A stretch of 64,000 bases of DNA from Paracoccus sp. (in: a-proteobacteria) (GCF_030538755.1 NZ_JAUNTJ010000006.1:1-64000); one strand, 5' to 3'. Counted from the first letter of the stretch, positions 17,867 through 26,928 are shown. The notes: generated from the letters alone by a model not told the origin. Numbers and translations are program-made.

Positions 17867-18631
17867 TTAGCCCTTGGGTGGCAGATTCAGGCCGCTGCGC
17901 AGGCTGTCCAGCCCCTGGGTCAGCGCCTGTGGCGTGCCGCAATCGGCCAGTTTGCGGCTGAGGGTCTGGTTCAGCCCGCCTTCGGTGCTCAGCCCCTGTC
18001 GCAGGCGGGGCAGGTCGGGGGTCTGGTCCAGCATCCGGCAATAGCCGCCGATCAGCCCGGCCAGATATTGTGTGGCGCTGTTTCGGTCGCCGGTAAAGCT
18101 GGCCAGCCATTCGGCGGCGCTGTCGATCTGATCCAGCAGCGGCAGCAGGATGCCGGTGGCGGCGAAATGCGCCGCCAGATCGGTTTCCGAGGCGCAGATG
18201 TGGATGGTTGCGTGTCGCCCAAGAAGATGTCTCAGCGCCGCATTGTCGGGATAGGCTGCCAGCGGCGTTCCGCCAAGGCTGATCGGCGGCAGCGGGATGG
18301 CCGCGCAGATGTCGGTTGCCGGGGCGCAGAGTGTTTGCAATTCGGCGATGCTGACGCGGGCCATGACGGAAATCACCGTCTGATCGGGGCGCAGGTGCAG
18401 TTCCGGCAGCAGTTGCCGGGCCGTGTCTGCCAGAAGGCAGATGAAAACGATGTCGCTGTTGTCCAGAACCTGCTGGTTTTCGGCCCGGTTGACCCCGGCA
18501 AAGCGGTTGGCCAGATGCTGCGAGACGGTTTCGGATCGGCGTGACAGGGTGATCTGATGGCCGTCACCGGCCATCGTTTCCACCAGCGCCGCCGCGATTT
18601 CGCCTGTGCCCAGAAAGCCGATGCGCGCCAT
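17867..18631 (-). CDS. NAD(P)-binding oxidoreductase, F420-dependent NADP reductase / P5C reductase-like fold
   Basis: A protein of 254 aa. An N-terminal Rossmann fold MARIGFLGTGEIAAAL (GxGxxA type) with an Arg/Ser-rich end of beta-2 (SRRSET) suggests NADPH. The next part, FICLLADTARQLLPEL and ISVMARVSIAEL, resembles ProC-like proteins; the helical C-terminus would form the dimer. The substrate is unknown. AAAGG lies 7 nt before the ATG. It follows the P450 gene after 32 nt, so it may act with it, but there is no direct evidence for that. Confidence 0.75.
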   Translation of the reverse strand: MARIGFLGTGEIAAALVETMAGDGHQITLSRRSETVSQHLANRFAGVNRAENQQVLDNSDIVFICLLADTARQLLPELHLRPDQTVISVMARVSIAELQTLCAPATDICAAIPLPPISLGGTPLAAYPDNAALRHLLGRHATIHICASETDLAAHFAATGILLPLLDQIDSAAEWLASFTGDRNSATQYLAGLIGGYCRMLDQTPDLPRLRQGLSTEGGLNQTLSRKLADCGTPQALTQGLDSLRSGLNLPPKG

Positions 18632-18663
18632 GCTGAACCTTTCGTTTCTGGTGTGGCCGGGTC

Positions 18664-19887
18664 TCAGGCCATGCTGATCGGCAGGCTGGTGGGGCCATGC
18701 GCCTGAAGGCCCGCCTTCCACACCACCGGCCCGTCCAGTGCGATCTGGCTGGTGCGCGCCAGCAGGGCGGTAAAGATCGCCTCCATATTCATGCGCGACA
18801 GGTTGTTGCCCAGACAGACATGTGGCCCGCCGCCAAAGGCGATGTGGCGGTTCGGGCTGCGCGCCACGTCAAAGCGGTCGGGTTCGGGGAAGGCCGCCGG
18901 ATCGCGGTTGGCGGCGGCATAGAGCAGCGCGAATTTCGTGCCCTGTGGCCAGTCGCGGCCCGCCACGGTCAGATCGGTCGAGGCATAGCGGTGAAAGAAC
19001 GGCAGCGGCGCGGCCCAGCGGAACATTTCCTGCACGGCCAGCGGCATCAGTGCCGGATCGTCGCGCAGGCGCTGCATCTGGTCGGGATGGGTCAGCAGCG
19101 CATGCAGGCCCGATCCCAGCACGTCGATGGTCGAGCCGTGGCCCGCGTGCAGGATCTGCATGACGGCGGCGATCAATTCGTCACCGCGCAGATCGCCACG
19201 CGATTCGGCCCCGATCAGCGCGGTCATCAGATCGTCGCGGGGGCGGGTGATACGCTCGTCTCGCAGGCACACCAGATAATCGTGAAACAGCACGGTCGCC
19301 TGTTCGGCGCGGGCCTTTTTCTCGGCGGTGCGGTCGATGTCGAAATAGCTGACGACATCCTCGCTCCACCCGGTCATCTGACGGCTGTCCTCGTCGGGGA
19401 CGCCGATCAGGCGGCCGATGATCCGCCCCGGCAGGTCCGAGGCCAGATCGGCGATAAAGTCGATCCGGCCCCGCGGCAGCAGATCGCGGATCAGCGCATC
19501 GGCGGTGGCGGCGATGGCCGGGCGCAGGCTTTCCAGCCGGGTGCGGGTGAAAAACGGAAATACGGCGCGGCGCAGGCGGTCATGGTCGGGACCGTCGATT
19601 TCCAGCATCGAGGTCTGCACAAAGCGTTCGTGGAACGGCATGTCGTGGAAATTCGCCTGCCGCTGCATCTGGCGGACTTGATCGGGCGGCAGGAACACGG
19701 CGGCGCTGCGCACCATGCGCCGGTCGGTGGCGATGGCCTGCACATCGGCAAAGCGCGAGGCCAGCCAGCCGCCAAAGGGTTCGTGCCAATACAGCCCCGG
19801 CTGATCGCGCAGCGCCGCATAGGCGTGCCACGGGTTTTCACCGAAACCGGGCGCTGCCGGGTCGAACAGCGTCATGGTCAGCGTCAT
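18664..19887 (-). CDS. Cytochrome P450
   Basis: A protein of 407 aa, soluble bacterial class. The haem-ligand signature FGGGPHVCLGNNLSR contains the axial Cys. The K-helix ExxR is EMFR, and the I-helix oxygen groove is HAGHGSTID (acid-alcohol pair altered to S-T). DHDRLRRAVFPFF is the C-helix. It is a monooxygenase of unknown substrate; no ferredoxin gene is adjacent. The ATG overlaps the stop of the DUF3035 lipoprotein gene by 4 nt, placing a P450 in a housekeeping operon (purH-lspA). The nearby ATG at 19875 is an alternative start. Confidence 0.93.
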   Translation of the reverse strand: MTLTMTLFDPAAPGFGENPWHAYAALRDQPGLYWHEPFGGWLASRFADVQAIATDRRMVRSAAVFLPPDQVRQMQRQANFHDMPFHERFVQTSMLEIDGPDHDRLRRAVFPFFTRTRLESLRPAIAATADALIRDLLPRGRIDFIADLASDLPGRIIGRLIGVPDEDSRQMTGWSEDVVSYFDIDRTAEKKARAEQATVLFHDYLVCLRDERITRPRDDLMTALIGAESRGDLRGDELIAAVMQILHAGHGSTIDVLGSGLHALLTHPDQMQRLRDDPALMPLAVQEMFRWAAPLPFFHRYASTDLTVAGRDWPQGTKFALLYAAANRDPAAFPEPDRFDVARSPNRHIAFGGGPHVCLGNNLSRMNMEAIFTALLARTSQIALDGPVVWKAGLQAHGPTSLPISMA

Positions 19888-20399
19888 GGGCGGGGAGGGG
19901 CGGTCGGCACGCGGGCACCCGCGCGGCCCCAGCGTTCCTGTTCGGCCTGCGAATCCAGCATCATCGGGCGGTAGGCGCGCATATAGACATTGGTGCGGGC
20001 GATGGTTTCCAGCAACCGGCGCGAGTTGGCCGAGCGCCACGCCACGTCCTCTTGTGCCAGTTGCTGGCGGATGCCGGGGCTGGTGCCGCCGCGGCCCGCA
20101 TAGGCCACCAGCGCCGCATCGCCTGCGCCGATCCCCTGCGCGGCCAGTTGCGCCGGATTGCCGCCAAGCGCCGCCACCGCATCGCCCATCGGCGCGGGGT
20201 CGGTGATATTGCTGCCGCCCGGCGTCGGCGGGGGCAGCACGTTCAGATCGGAAGGCAGGCTCAGTTGCCGGGTGGGCAGGATGGCGAATTCATCCGGCCC
20301 GTCCTGACCCGCGCCGAGGTTCATCAGATTCGGGTCGCGGCTGCATCCCGACAGGCCCGCCATGGCCACGATTCCCAAAGTCAGCAAGAAGGCCCGCAT
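19884..20399 (-). CDS. DUF3035 lipoprotein
   Basis: A protein of 171 aa. Lipoprotein signal with lipobox LSGC (MRAFLLTLGIVAMAGLSGC). The mature part has the DUF3035 pattern: PDEFAILPTRQLSLPSDLNVLPPPTPGG, then a helical Arg/Gln-rich segment RQQLAQEDVAWRSANSRR. The family is limited to alphaproteobacteria and may relate to outer-membrane assembly, which is uncertain. It is 28 nt after lspA, which encodes the peptidase that would process it. Confidence 0.87.
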   Translation of the reverse strand: MRAFLLTLGIVAMAGLSGCSRDPNLMNLGAGQDGPDEFAILPTRQLSLPSDLNVLPPPTPGGSNITDPAPMGDAVAALGGNPAQLAAQGIGAGDAALVAYAGRGGTSPGIRQQLAQEDVAWRSANSRRLLETIARTNVYMRAYRPMMLDSQAEQERWGRAGARVPTAPPRP

Positions 20400-20427
20400 G
20401 ATCGTCCCTTTGTCCGTTCGCCCCGTT

Positions 20428-21054
20428 CTAGCGCGCTTTGCCGCGCGCGTCACGGGTGTTGTCGTCATCGCCCGCAGGCATCAGCACCAGACCGATGGCC
20501 CCGGCAAAGATCGCAATATCCGCGACGTTAAAGCTGTAGGGGTTTTGCCAGCCCGGCAGCGACATGTTCAGGAAATCGGCCACCGCGCCATAGATCAGCC
20601 GGTCGATCACATTGCCGATCGCCCCGCCGATCAGCAGCCCGCCCGAGATCTGCGCCAGCAGCCCGGCGCGCGACCGCGCCAGCCAGATCCAGACCCATGC
20701 GCAGACCGCCAAGGCCACCGCGATCAGCAGCCAGCGGGTCAGATTGGCGTCGCTGGCCAGCAGGCCAAAGTTCATCCCCTGATTCCACGCCATGCGCAGG
20801 TTCAGCCATGGCGGGATCACGTCGATCATCTGCACCCGGTCCAGATCGAGCAGATGCACCACCAGATATTTCAGCGCCTGATCCAGCAACAGCGTGCCCG
20901 CTGCGACCTTGGCCACCAGCGCCATGCCCGGTTGCGGCACCGGGGGCGGGGCGGCCTTGGGCGCGCGGGGTTTGCGCGGAGCCTTGGGCCGGGGCGCGTC
21001 CGGCCCCGCCCGTTCTGCCGGGGTCTTGCGCGGGGCTTTGGGTTCGGTGGTCAT
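20428..21054 (-). CDS. lspA: Lipoprotein signal peptidase LspA with N-terminal Lys/Pro-rich extension
   Basis: A protein of 208 aa. The membrane aspartyl peptidase core starts near residue 44 and has four hydrophobic segments. Catalytic regions are visible: GNVIDRLIYGAVADFLN and FNVADIAIFAG hold the two Asp. LspA is usually about 160-170 aa; here ~43 residues precede the first helix, with PKAPRK-type repeats (KAPRKTP, KAPRKPR, APKAAPPP). The ATG is 3 nt after the purH stop. An internal ATG at 20925 would give a normal-length protein but has no ribosome site. Confidence 0.92.
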   Translation of the reverse strand: MTTEPKAPRKTPAERAGPDAPRPKAPRKPRAPKAAPPPVPQPGMALVAKVAAGTLLLDQALKYLVVHLLDLDRVQMIDVIPPWLNLRMAWNQGMNFGLLASDANLTRWLLIAVALAVCAWVWIWLARSRAGLLAQISGGLLIGGAIGNVIDRLIYGAVADFLNMSLPGWQNPYSFNVADIAIFAGAIGLVLMPAGDDDNTRDARGKAR

Positions 21055-21057
21055 GGC

Positions 21058-22647
21058 TCAGTGGCGGAAATGACGCTGGCCGGTGAACACCATGGCAAGG
21101 CCAAGCCGGTCGGCGGTCTCGATCACCTCGGCGTCGCGCATGGAGCCGCCGGGCTGGATGACGGCGCGGGCACCCGCCTCGGCCAGTGCCTCGATCCCGT
21201 CCGCAAAGGGGAAGAACGCGTCCGAGGCCACCGCCGCGCCTTCGGTCAGGGGCGCGGACAGGCCCAGGACCTGCGCCATATCCTCGGATTTGCGGCGGCC
21301 GATGCGGGTGCTGTCAACGCGGCTCATCTGGCCGGCGCCGATGCCGACGGTGGCGCGGTCCCTGGCATAGACGATGGCGTTCGATTTGACGTGTTTGGCG
21401 ACGGTCCATGCGAACAGCAGGTCATCCAGTTCCGCATCCGAGGGCGCGCGTCTGGTGACGACCTTCAGATCGGGGCGCAGCACCCGGCCATTGTCGCGGT
21501 CCTGCACCAGCAGGCCCCCGGCCACTTGCCGGAAGGTCAGCCCCGCCGCTGCCGGATCGGGCAGGCCGCCGGTGGTCAGCAGGCGCAGGTTTTTCTTGGC
21601 GGCAAAGATTTCGCGCGCTTCGTCGCTGGCGTCGGGGGCGATGACGACTTCGGTAAAGATCTCGGTGATGGCGCGGGCGGTGTCGGCATCCAGCGGCTGG
21701 TTCAGCGCGATGATGCCGCCGAATGCGCTGGTGCGGTCGCAGTCGAACGCGCGGGCATAGGCCTGCGCCGCCGTATCCCCCAGTGCCACACCGCAGGGGT
21801 TGGCGTGTTTGATGATGGCGCAGGCCGGGCCGTTGGCCGGGTCGAATTCGGCCACCAGTTCAAAGGCTGCGTCGGTGTCGTTGATGTTGTTGTAGGACAG
21901 TTCCTTGCCCTGCCACTGGCGGGCGGTGGCAACGCCGGGACGCGGCTCGCCCGTGGTGTAAAAGGCGGCTGTCTGATGCGGGTTTTCGCCATAGCGCAGC
22001 CCCTGCGCCAGCGTTCCGGCAAAGGCGCGGCGGCGCGGGGTTGCCTCGCCAATGGCGCCTGCCATCCACGAGGACACCGCCGCATCATAAGCCGCCGTCC
22101 GGGCATAGGCCGTCTGCGCCAGCCGCTGGCGAAAGCGCAGGCTGATGCGGTCGTCGTTGGCGTTCATTTCTTGCAGCAGGGCGTCGTAATCCTGCACATC
22201 GACGATGACGCCGACAAAGGCGTGGTTTTTCGCCGCAGCCCGGATCATCGCCGGGCCGCCGATGTCGATGTTTTCCACGCAGGTCGCGTAATCGCCGCCC
22301 TTGGCCACGGTTTCCTCGAACGGGTAGAGGTTCACGACCAGCAGGTCGATGGGCGCGATGTCATGCGCCTGCATCGCCGCAAGGTGTTCGTCATTGTCGC
22401 GCAGCGCCAGCAGGCCGCCATGCACCTTGGGGTGCAGCGTTTTCACCCGCCCGTCCATCATTTCGGGAAAGCCGGTCACATCGGCCACATCCACGACCGT
22501 CAGCCCCGCCTCGCGCAGCGATTTCGCGGTGCCGCCGGTGGACAGGATTTCAATCCCGCGTGCGGCCAGCTTTTGCGCGAACTCGATCAGCCCGGTCTTG
22601 TCGGAAACCGAGATAAGCGCGCGTTGGATGTGGATCAGGTCGGACAT
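21058..22647 (-). CDS. purH: Bifunctional AICAR transformylase / IMP cyclohydrolase PurH
   Basis: A protein of 529 aa, the typical length. It catalyses the last two steps of purine synthesis: formylation of AICAR with 10-formyl-THF, and ring closure to IMP. The N-terminal cyclohydrolase domain has [24 protein letters not shown] and [13 protein letters not shown]. The C-terminal domain has [25 protein letters not shown] and the AFGGIIALN block. It is the first gene of the purH-lspA-DUF3035-P450-oxidoreductase run. Confidence 0.97.
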   Translation of the reverse strand: MSDLIHIQRALISVSDKTGLIEFAQKLAARGIEILSTGGTAKSLREAGLTVVDVADVTGFPEMMDGRVKTLHPKVHGGLLALRDNDEHLAAMQAHDIAPIDLLVVNLYPFEETVAKGGDYATCVENIDIGGPAMIRAAAKNHAFVGVIVDVQDYDALLQEMNANDDRISLRFRQRLAQTAYARTAAYDAAVSSWMAGAIGEATPRRRAFAGTLAQGLRYGENPHQTAAFYTTGEPRPGVATARQWQGKELSYNNINDTDAAFELVAEFDPANGPACAIIKHANPCGVALGDTAAQAYARAFDCDRTSAFGGIIALNQPLDADTARAITEIFTEVVIAPDASDEAREIFAAKKNLRLLTTGGLPDPAAAGLTFRQVAGGLLVQDRDNGRVLRPDLKVVTRRAPSDAELDDLLFAWTVAKHVKSNAIVYARDRATVGIGAGQMSRVDSTRIGRRKSEDMAQVLGLSAPLTEGAAVASDAFFPFADGIEALAEAGARAVIQPGGSMRDAEVIETADRLGLAMVFTGQRHFRH

Positions 22648-22748
22648 GGCAGCCTCGGGCGGTTAAGGTTTGCCGGTCAGTTAGCCGAGCGGGGGGCCAA
22701 GGTCCAGCGTCGCGCGCCGGTCGGTCGTGGCGGCGCTGCGCCCGAAGG

Positions 22749-22772
22749 TGCGTATTTGGGCAAACAGGAAGC
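22749..22772 (+). repeat. Dispersed 24-bp repeat, family B copy 2
   Basis: Same 24 bases as 17836-17859. It lies in the 138-nt gap between purH and rsmB, starting 13 nt beyond the rsmB stop codon. The rest of the gap (22648-22748) carries no recognisable site; a short coding-like stretch on the minus strand ends at a TAA at 22681-22683. Confidence 0.8.
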
Positions 22773-22785
22773 GGGTGGGGCGGTT

Positions 22786-24036
22786 TTAATGCGCTTGGCC
22801 CGGCTTTCGCAGCCTTGCGATGAAGAACCCGTCCATGCCGCCCTGATCCGGCCAGTAATCGGGGCGCAGGCGCAGGCCGTGGGGGCCAAGCCATGCAGGA
22901 TCGATGCCGGGCGGGGTGGGTGTGTCGGCGATCACGTCGGGGTGGCGGGCCAATGCGGCGGCGATCTGGTCTTCGCCCTCGGCCGGCAGCAGCGAGCAGA
23001 CGGCATAGACCAGCCGCCCGCCGGGGGGCAGCAGGGTCAGCGCGTGGTCGATCATGTGTGCTTGCAGATCGGTCAGCGCCGCGATGCCGCTGCCGTCGCG
23101 CAGGAAGGGCAGGTCGGGGTGGCGGCGGATGGTGCCGGTGGCCGAACAGGGCGCGTCCAGCAGGATCGCATCGGGCGGGCTGTCGGGGCGGAAGCTCAGC
23201 GCGTCGGCGGTTATCAGCCGTGCCGTCAGCCCGCAGCGGTTCAGGTTTTCCTGCACGCGGGCCATGCGGGGGGCAGAGATGTCCAGCGCCGTCACTTCTG
23301 CCCCGGCGGCGGCCAGTTGCAGCGTCTTGCCGCCCGGCGCGGCGCAGAGGTCGAGGATATGTTCGCCGGGCTGCGGTTCCAGCGCGCGCACGGCCAGCGC
23401 GGCGGCGGCATCCTGCACCCACCAGTTGCCCGCGTCATAGCCGGGCAGGGCCGATACCTGTGCCCCCGCAGGCAGGCGGAGCGATCCGGTGGGCAGCGGC
23501 TCGCCGGGGGCTTCGGCGTTGCGCGGGGTCAGGTCCAGCGGCGCCCCGGCCTGATGGGCGGTTTCGATGGCGCGGGCGGTGTCTTCGCCCCATGCCGTGA
23601 CTACCGGATCGCGCAGCCAGCCCGGCATCCGCTGTGGAGGCAGCGTATCCCAGCCGGTCGTGGCGGCGGCCTTGCGCAGCACCGCATTGGCCATGCCCGC
23701 CGCTGCCCGCCCGCGCGGGCCAAGGCCGCGCACCAGCGCGACGGCGGCATTTACGACTCCGTGCGGGGCCTGATCCAGTTGCAGCATCTCGACCACGGCC
23801 ATGCGCAGGATTTCCCCCACCTCGGGGCGGGGGCGGCGGTCCATCAGCGCGGCCAGCACCGCATCGGCCCGGCCCGCATGGCGCAGCGTTTCCGCCGCCA
23901 GCCGTCCGGCCCGCGCCCGGTCTGCCGGGGCCAGGCCGGCCAGCCGCCCGGTCTGATCGGACAGCGACACCCCTTCGCGCACCCCGCGCAGCAGCGACAG
24001 CGCCGCGTGGCGGACCGGATCGTGAACCTTTGCCAA
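22786..24036 (-). CDS. rsmB: 16S rRNA m5C methyltransferase, RsmB/NOP family
   Basis: A protein of 416 aa. The N-terminal ~130 residues form a NusB-like RNA-binding domain (ALSLLRGVREG, ILRMAVVEMLQLDQAPHGVVNAAVAL). The SAM methyltransferase domain follows: ILDLCAAPGGKTLQLA (motif I), DAPCSATGTIRRHPD (motif IV, Cys) and YAVCSLLPAEGE (motif VI, nucleophilic Cys). It methylates C967 in E. coli numbering. It is divergent from the SDHAF4-like small gene with 58 nt between starts. Confidence 0.95.
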   Translation of the reverse strand: MAKVHDPVRHAALSLLRGVREGVSLSDQTGRLAGLAPADRARAGRLAAETLRHAGRADAVLAALMDRRPRPEVGEILRMAVVEMLQLDQAPHGVVNAAVALVRGLGPRGRAAAGMANAVLRKAAATTGWDTLPPQRMPGWLRDPVVTAWGEDTARAIETAHQAGAPLDLTPRNAEAPGEPLPTGSLRLPAGAQVSALPGYDAGNWWVQDAAAALAVRALEPQPGEHILDLCAAPGGKTLQLAAAGAEVTALDISAPRMARVQENLNRCGLTARLITADALSFRPDSPPDAILLDAPCSATGTIRRHPDLPFLRDGSGIAALTDLQAHMIDHALTLLPPGGRLVYAVCSLLPAEGEDQIAAALARHPDVIADTPTPPGIDPAWLGPHGLRLRPDYWPDQGGMDGFFIARLRKPGQAH

Positions 24037-24094
24037 AACCGTTTCCTTCGCTTAACCTGCCACCATCCGTTAGGCCAAAACAGGGCGCAATGCC

Positions 24095-24271
24095 ATGACC
24101 GACCGCACAGACCTGCCCCCCGCCGCCCAACGCGCGCTGGCCGAGGCCGCAGAACGCCGCAAGGCCGCCGCCGCGAACCAGCCCTTGCCCAAGGAATACG
24201 GCGGGCGCGACGGGCCGGAACCCGTGCGCTTTGGCGATTACGAAAAGAACGGCATCGCGGTGGATTTCTGA
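24095..24271 (+). CDS. DUF1674 protein, succinate dehydrogenase assembly factor 4 (SDHAF4) family
   Basis: A protein of only 58 aa. The C-terminal signature is GPEPVRFGDYEKNGIAVDF, the hallmark of DUF1674/SDHAF4 (consensus GPEPTRYGDWEKNG..DF). The N-terminal half is Ala/Arg-rich and helical. Mitochondrial SDHAF4 binds flavinylated SdhA and helps its assembly; the alphaproteobacterial proteins are the presumed ancestors. The sdh genes are not in this window. Its TGA shares one base with the ATG of the amidase gene. rsmB next door is a common neighbour of this family in alphaproteobacteria (from memory). Confidence 0.88.
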   Translation: MTDRTDLPPAAQRALAEAAERRKAAAANQPLPKEYGGRDGPEPVRFGDYEKNGIAVDF

Positions 24272-25596
24272 TGGACTGGCAGCGCGCTTCTGCCACCGAG
24301 CAGGGCCGGGCGATCATGGCTGGCCTGCTGGACCCGGTTGACCTGACCGAAGCCTATCTCGACGCGGCCCGCCGCCATCCCTATGGCCGCCGCATCTATG
24401 CCCGCCTGACCGAAACCCGCGCCCGGTCCGAGGCGATTTCAGCCCATGACCGCGTCAAGGATGGCCTGCGCCGCAGCCTGCTGGATGGGGTGGCGCTGTC
24501 GTGGAAAGACAATATCGACAGCGCCCGCACCCCGACCGAGGCCGGATCGCGCCTGCTGGACGGGCGCACCCCCGATGCCGATGCCGAGGTGCTGGCCAAT
24601 GCGACAGCCGCCGGGGCGATCTGCCTGGGCAAGACGCATATGACCGAACTGGCCTTTTCCGGCCTGGGCCTGAACCCGCGCACGGCGACGCCGCCCAATG
24701 CGCTGGACCCGGCCCTTGCGCCGGGCGGGTCGTCATCGGGCGCGGCGGTGTCGGTGGCGCTTGGGCTGTCGGCGGCGGCCATCGGGTCGGACACCGGCGG
24801 GTCGATCCGGGTGCCTGCGGCGTGGAACGGGCTGTGCGGGTTCAAGCCGACCCACGGCGCCGTGCCCGCCACCGGCGTGGTGCCGCTGTGCCGCCGCTTT
24901 GACGTGGCCGGACCGATCGCCCGCACGGTCGAGGATTGCGCCGAACTGTTCGCCCTTGTCACCGCCCGCCGCGCGCCTGATCTGCGCGGGGCCACGCCGT
25001 CAGGCCTGAAGCTGCTGGTGCTGGAAGGCGCGCCCTTCGACCAGATCGAACAAGGCCCCGCCACCGCCTTTGAAACCGCTGTCGAACGGCTGGCCCGCGC
25101 AGGCGCAGGCATCAGCCGTGCCGCCCCCGACATCATCCCCCGTGTGCTGGACCTGTCGCCAACCCTGTTCGCCCCCGAAGCCTATGCCCTCTGGCGCGAC
25201 CAGATCGAAGCCGCGCCGGAACTGATGCACAAGCCGATCCTCGAACGCTTTCGGGGCGGCAAGGCCGTCGCCGCCACCGACTATATCGCCGGATGGGAAA
25301 CGCTGCACCGCTGCCGTGCCAGATGGGCGACGGCGGTGGCGGGCTTTGATGCGGTGATCCTGCCAACCGTGCCGATCCTGCCCCCCGATGCGGAACGCCT
25401 GTCCACGGACGAAGACTATTTCGTCCGGGCCAACCTGCTGACCCTGCGCAATACCCGCATCGGCAACCTGCTGGGCCTGCCCGCCATCACCCTGCCCACC
25501 GCCAGCCCCGGTTGCGGCATCATGGCCATGGGCGCGGCGGGCGGCGATCTGGCTCTGCTGCGCGTCGCTGCGGCAATGGAACAGGCCTTGGCCTGA
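24271..25596 (+). CDS. Amidase signature family hydrolase
   Basis: A protein of 441 aa. The Ser-cisSer-Lys triad is complete: Lys79 (LSWKDN), cis-Ser154 in PGGSSSGAAV, and the nucleophile Ser178 in GSDTGGSIR. Also present: CGFKPTHGAVP and ILPTVPILPPDAE. It hydrolyses an amide; the substrate is open. No GatB or GatC gene is beside it and the C-terminus is short, so a GatA role is unlikely. The correct start is MDWQRAS; the same frame is open for several kb upstream, antisense to rsmB and purH, and that part is not coding. Confidence 0.92.
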   Translation: MDWQRASATEQGRAIMAGLLDPVDLTEAYLDAARRHPYGRRIYARLTETRARSEAISAHDRVKDGLRRSLLDGVALSWKDNIDSARTPTEAGSRLLDGRTPDADAEVLANATAAGAICLGKTHMTELAFSGLGLNPRTATPPNALDPALAPGGSSSGAAVSVALGLSAAAIGSDTGGSIRVPAAWNGLCGFKPTHGAVPATGVVPLCRRFDVAGPIARTVEDCAELFALVTARRAPDLRGATPSGLKLLVLEGAPFDQIEQGPATAFETAVERLARAGAGISRAAPDIIPRVLDLSPTLFAPEAYALWRDQIEAAPELMHKPILERFRGGKAVAATDYIAGWETLHRCRARWATAVAGFDAVILPTVPILPPDAERLSTDEDYFVRANLLTLRNTRIGNLLGLPAITLPTASPGCGIMAMGAAGGDLALLRVAAAMEQALA

Positions 25597-25600
25597 CAGG

Positions 25601-25623
25601 CATCTTTGGTCTGCAAATATCCC
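25601..25623 (-). repeat. Intergenic repeat family A, copy 2 (inverted)
   Basis: Minus-strand sequence GGGATATTTG followed by an A-rich end, like 3916-3939. It starts 5 nt after the amidase stop and adjoins the terminator stem at 25632. Confidence 0.55.
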
Positions 25624-25631
25624 ACGGGGGT

Positions 25632-25652
25632 CCGGGGGTGTGAAACCCCCGG
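25632..25652 (+). terminator. Terminator after the amidase gene
   Basis: Perfect stem CCGGGGGT/ACCCCCGG with loop GTGAA, followed by CCTTTGG. It lies 36 nt downstream of the amidase stop. The T-run is short, so efficiency is uncertain. Confidence 0.65.
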
Positions 25653-25741
25653 CCTTTGGGCGCGACATTCTCTTTACCCCACAGTCACTTTGCCGTAATC
25701 TGACAGGCAAACGGGGCAAAAGACCCCAAAAGCGAGGCAGT

Positions 25742-26926
25742 ATGGCATTCCCCGAGCGGTTTTCGAACCTGCCGGAATACGCGTTTCCGCGTTTGCGGGC
25801 GCTGTTGTCCGGTCTTCAGCCCGGCGGCGATCCGGTGGTTCTGACCATCGGCGAGCCGCGTCACCCCATGCCCGATTTCGTCGGGCAGGTGATGGCTGAC
25901 AACCTGAACGGATTTGCCAAATACCCGCCGAACGAAGGCTCGCCCGACCTGCTGGCGGCGATTTCCGGCTGGCTGGACCGGCGCTATGGGCTGGATGTGG
26001 ACCCGGCGCGGATCATGGCGCTGAACGGCACGCGCGAGGGGCTGTTCAACGCGGCCATCGCGCTGTGCCCGGAACAGAAAAACGGCCAGCGCCCGGCGAT
26101 CCTGATCCCGAACCCGTTCTATCAGGTCTATGCCGTGGCTGCGGCTACGGTCGGGGCCGACCCGGTCTTTGTGCCCGCCACCGATGCCACCGGGCACCTG
26201 CCCGATTACGCCAGCCTTGCCCCTGATCTGCTGGATCGCACGACGCTGGCCTATCTGTGTTCGCCCGCCAATCCGCAGGGCGCGACCGCCAGCGAGGCTG
26301 ATCTGGAACGGCTGATCGACCTGGCTCAGCGGCATGATTTCACCATCCTTGCCGATGAATGCTATTCCGAGATCTGGCGCGATGCGCCGCCGCCCGGTGC
26401 CTTGGCGGTGGCCACGCGGATGGGGCTGGCCGACCGGGTGATGATGTTCAATTCGCTGTCGAAACGCTCGAACCTGCCGGGGCTGCGGTCGGGCTTTGCG
26501 GCGGGTGGGGCGGCGCAGATCGCGCGGATGCGGCAGTTGCGCGCCTATGCGGGTGCGCCGCTATCGCTGCCCGCACAGGCCATCAGCGCGGCCGCCTGGC
26601 GCGACGAAGCGCATGTCGATGCCAGCCGTGCGCTGTATCAGCAAAAATACGCCATCGCCGACCGGATCTTTGGCAATATCCCCGGCTATCTGCCGCCTGC
26701 GGGCGGGTTTTTCCTGTGGCTGCCGGTCGATGACGGCGAGATGGCGGCAAAACGCCTGTGGGAACAGGCCGGTATTCAGGTGCTGCCCGGCGCCTATCTG
26801 TCGCGTGATGTGAACGGCGACAATCCGGGCAAGGGCTTTATCCGCGTGGCGCTGGTCGCCGATGCGGCAGAAACGGAAATCGCGCTGACCCGCCTGCGCG
26901 CGGTGCTTTACGACGGAAGGGGTTAA
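25742..26926 (+). CDS. dapC: Aminotransferase class I/II, N-succinyldiaminopimelate aminotransferase-like (DapC)
   Basis: A protein of 394 aa. Fold type I PLP enzyme: [12 protein letters not shown] and [15 protein letters not shown] (N-terminal family blocks), [28 protein letters not shown] (Asn and Asp of PLP region) and [15 protein letters not shown] with the PLP Lys. The overall pattern fits the proteobacterial DapC group, which works in lysine and peptidoglycan precursor synthesis. GAGG precedes the ATG. The stop is 2 nt before ftsK, a conserved arrangement in this family. The exact substrate is inferred. Confidence 0.85.
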   Translation: MAFPERFSNLPEYAFPRLRALLSGLQPGGDPVVLTIGEPRHPMPDFVGQVMADNLNGFAKYPPNEGSPDLLAAISGWLDRRYGLDVDPARIMALNGTREGLFNAAIALCPEQKNGQRPAILIPNPFYQVYAVAAATVGADPVFVPATDATGHLPDYASLAPDLLDRTTLAYLCSPANPQGATASEADLERLIDLAQRHDFTILADECYSEIWRDAPPPGALAVATRMGLADRVMMFNSLSKRSNLPGLRSGFAAGGAAQIARMRQLRAYAGAPLSLPAQAISAAAWRDEAHVDASRALYQQKYAIADRIFGNIPGYLPPAGGFFLWLPVDDGEMAAKRLWEQAGIQVLPGAYLSRDVNGDNPGKGFIRVALVADAAETEIALTRLRAVLYDGRG

Positions 26927-26928
26927 CC

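Noticed and set aside
20362-25596. A 1744-codon open frame on the plus strand
   Set aside because: Only its last 441 codons (from 24271) encode a protein, the amidase. The rest runs antisense to lspA, purH and rsmB, with Arg/Gln/Gly-rich content typical of GC-rich shadow frames.
24271-25596. Glutamyl-tRNA amidotransferase subunit GatA
   Set aside because: It has the amidase triad, but gatB and gatC are not adjacent and the C-terminal region is short for GatA; a general amidase is safer.
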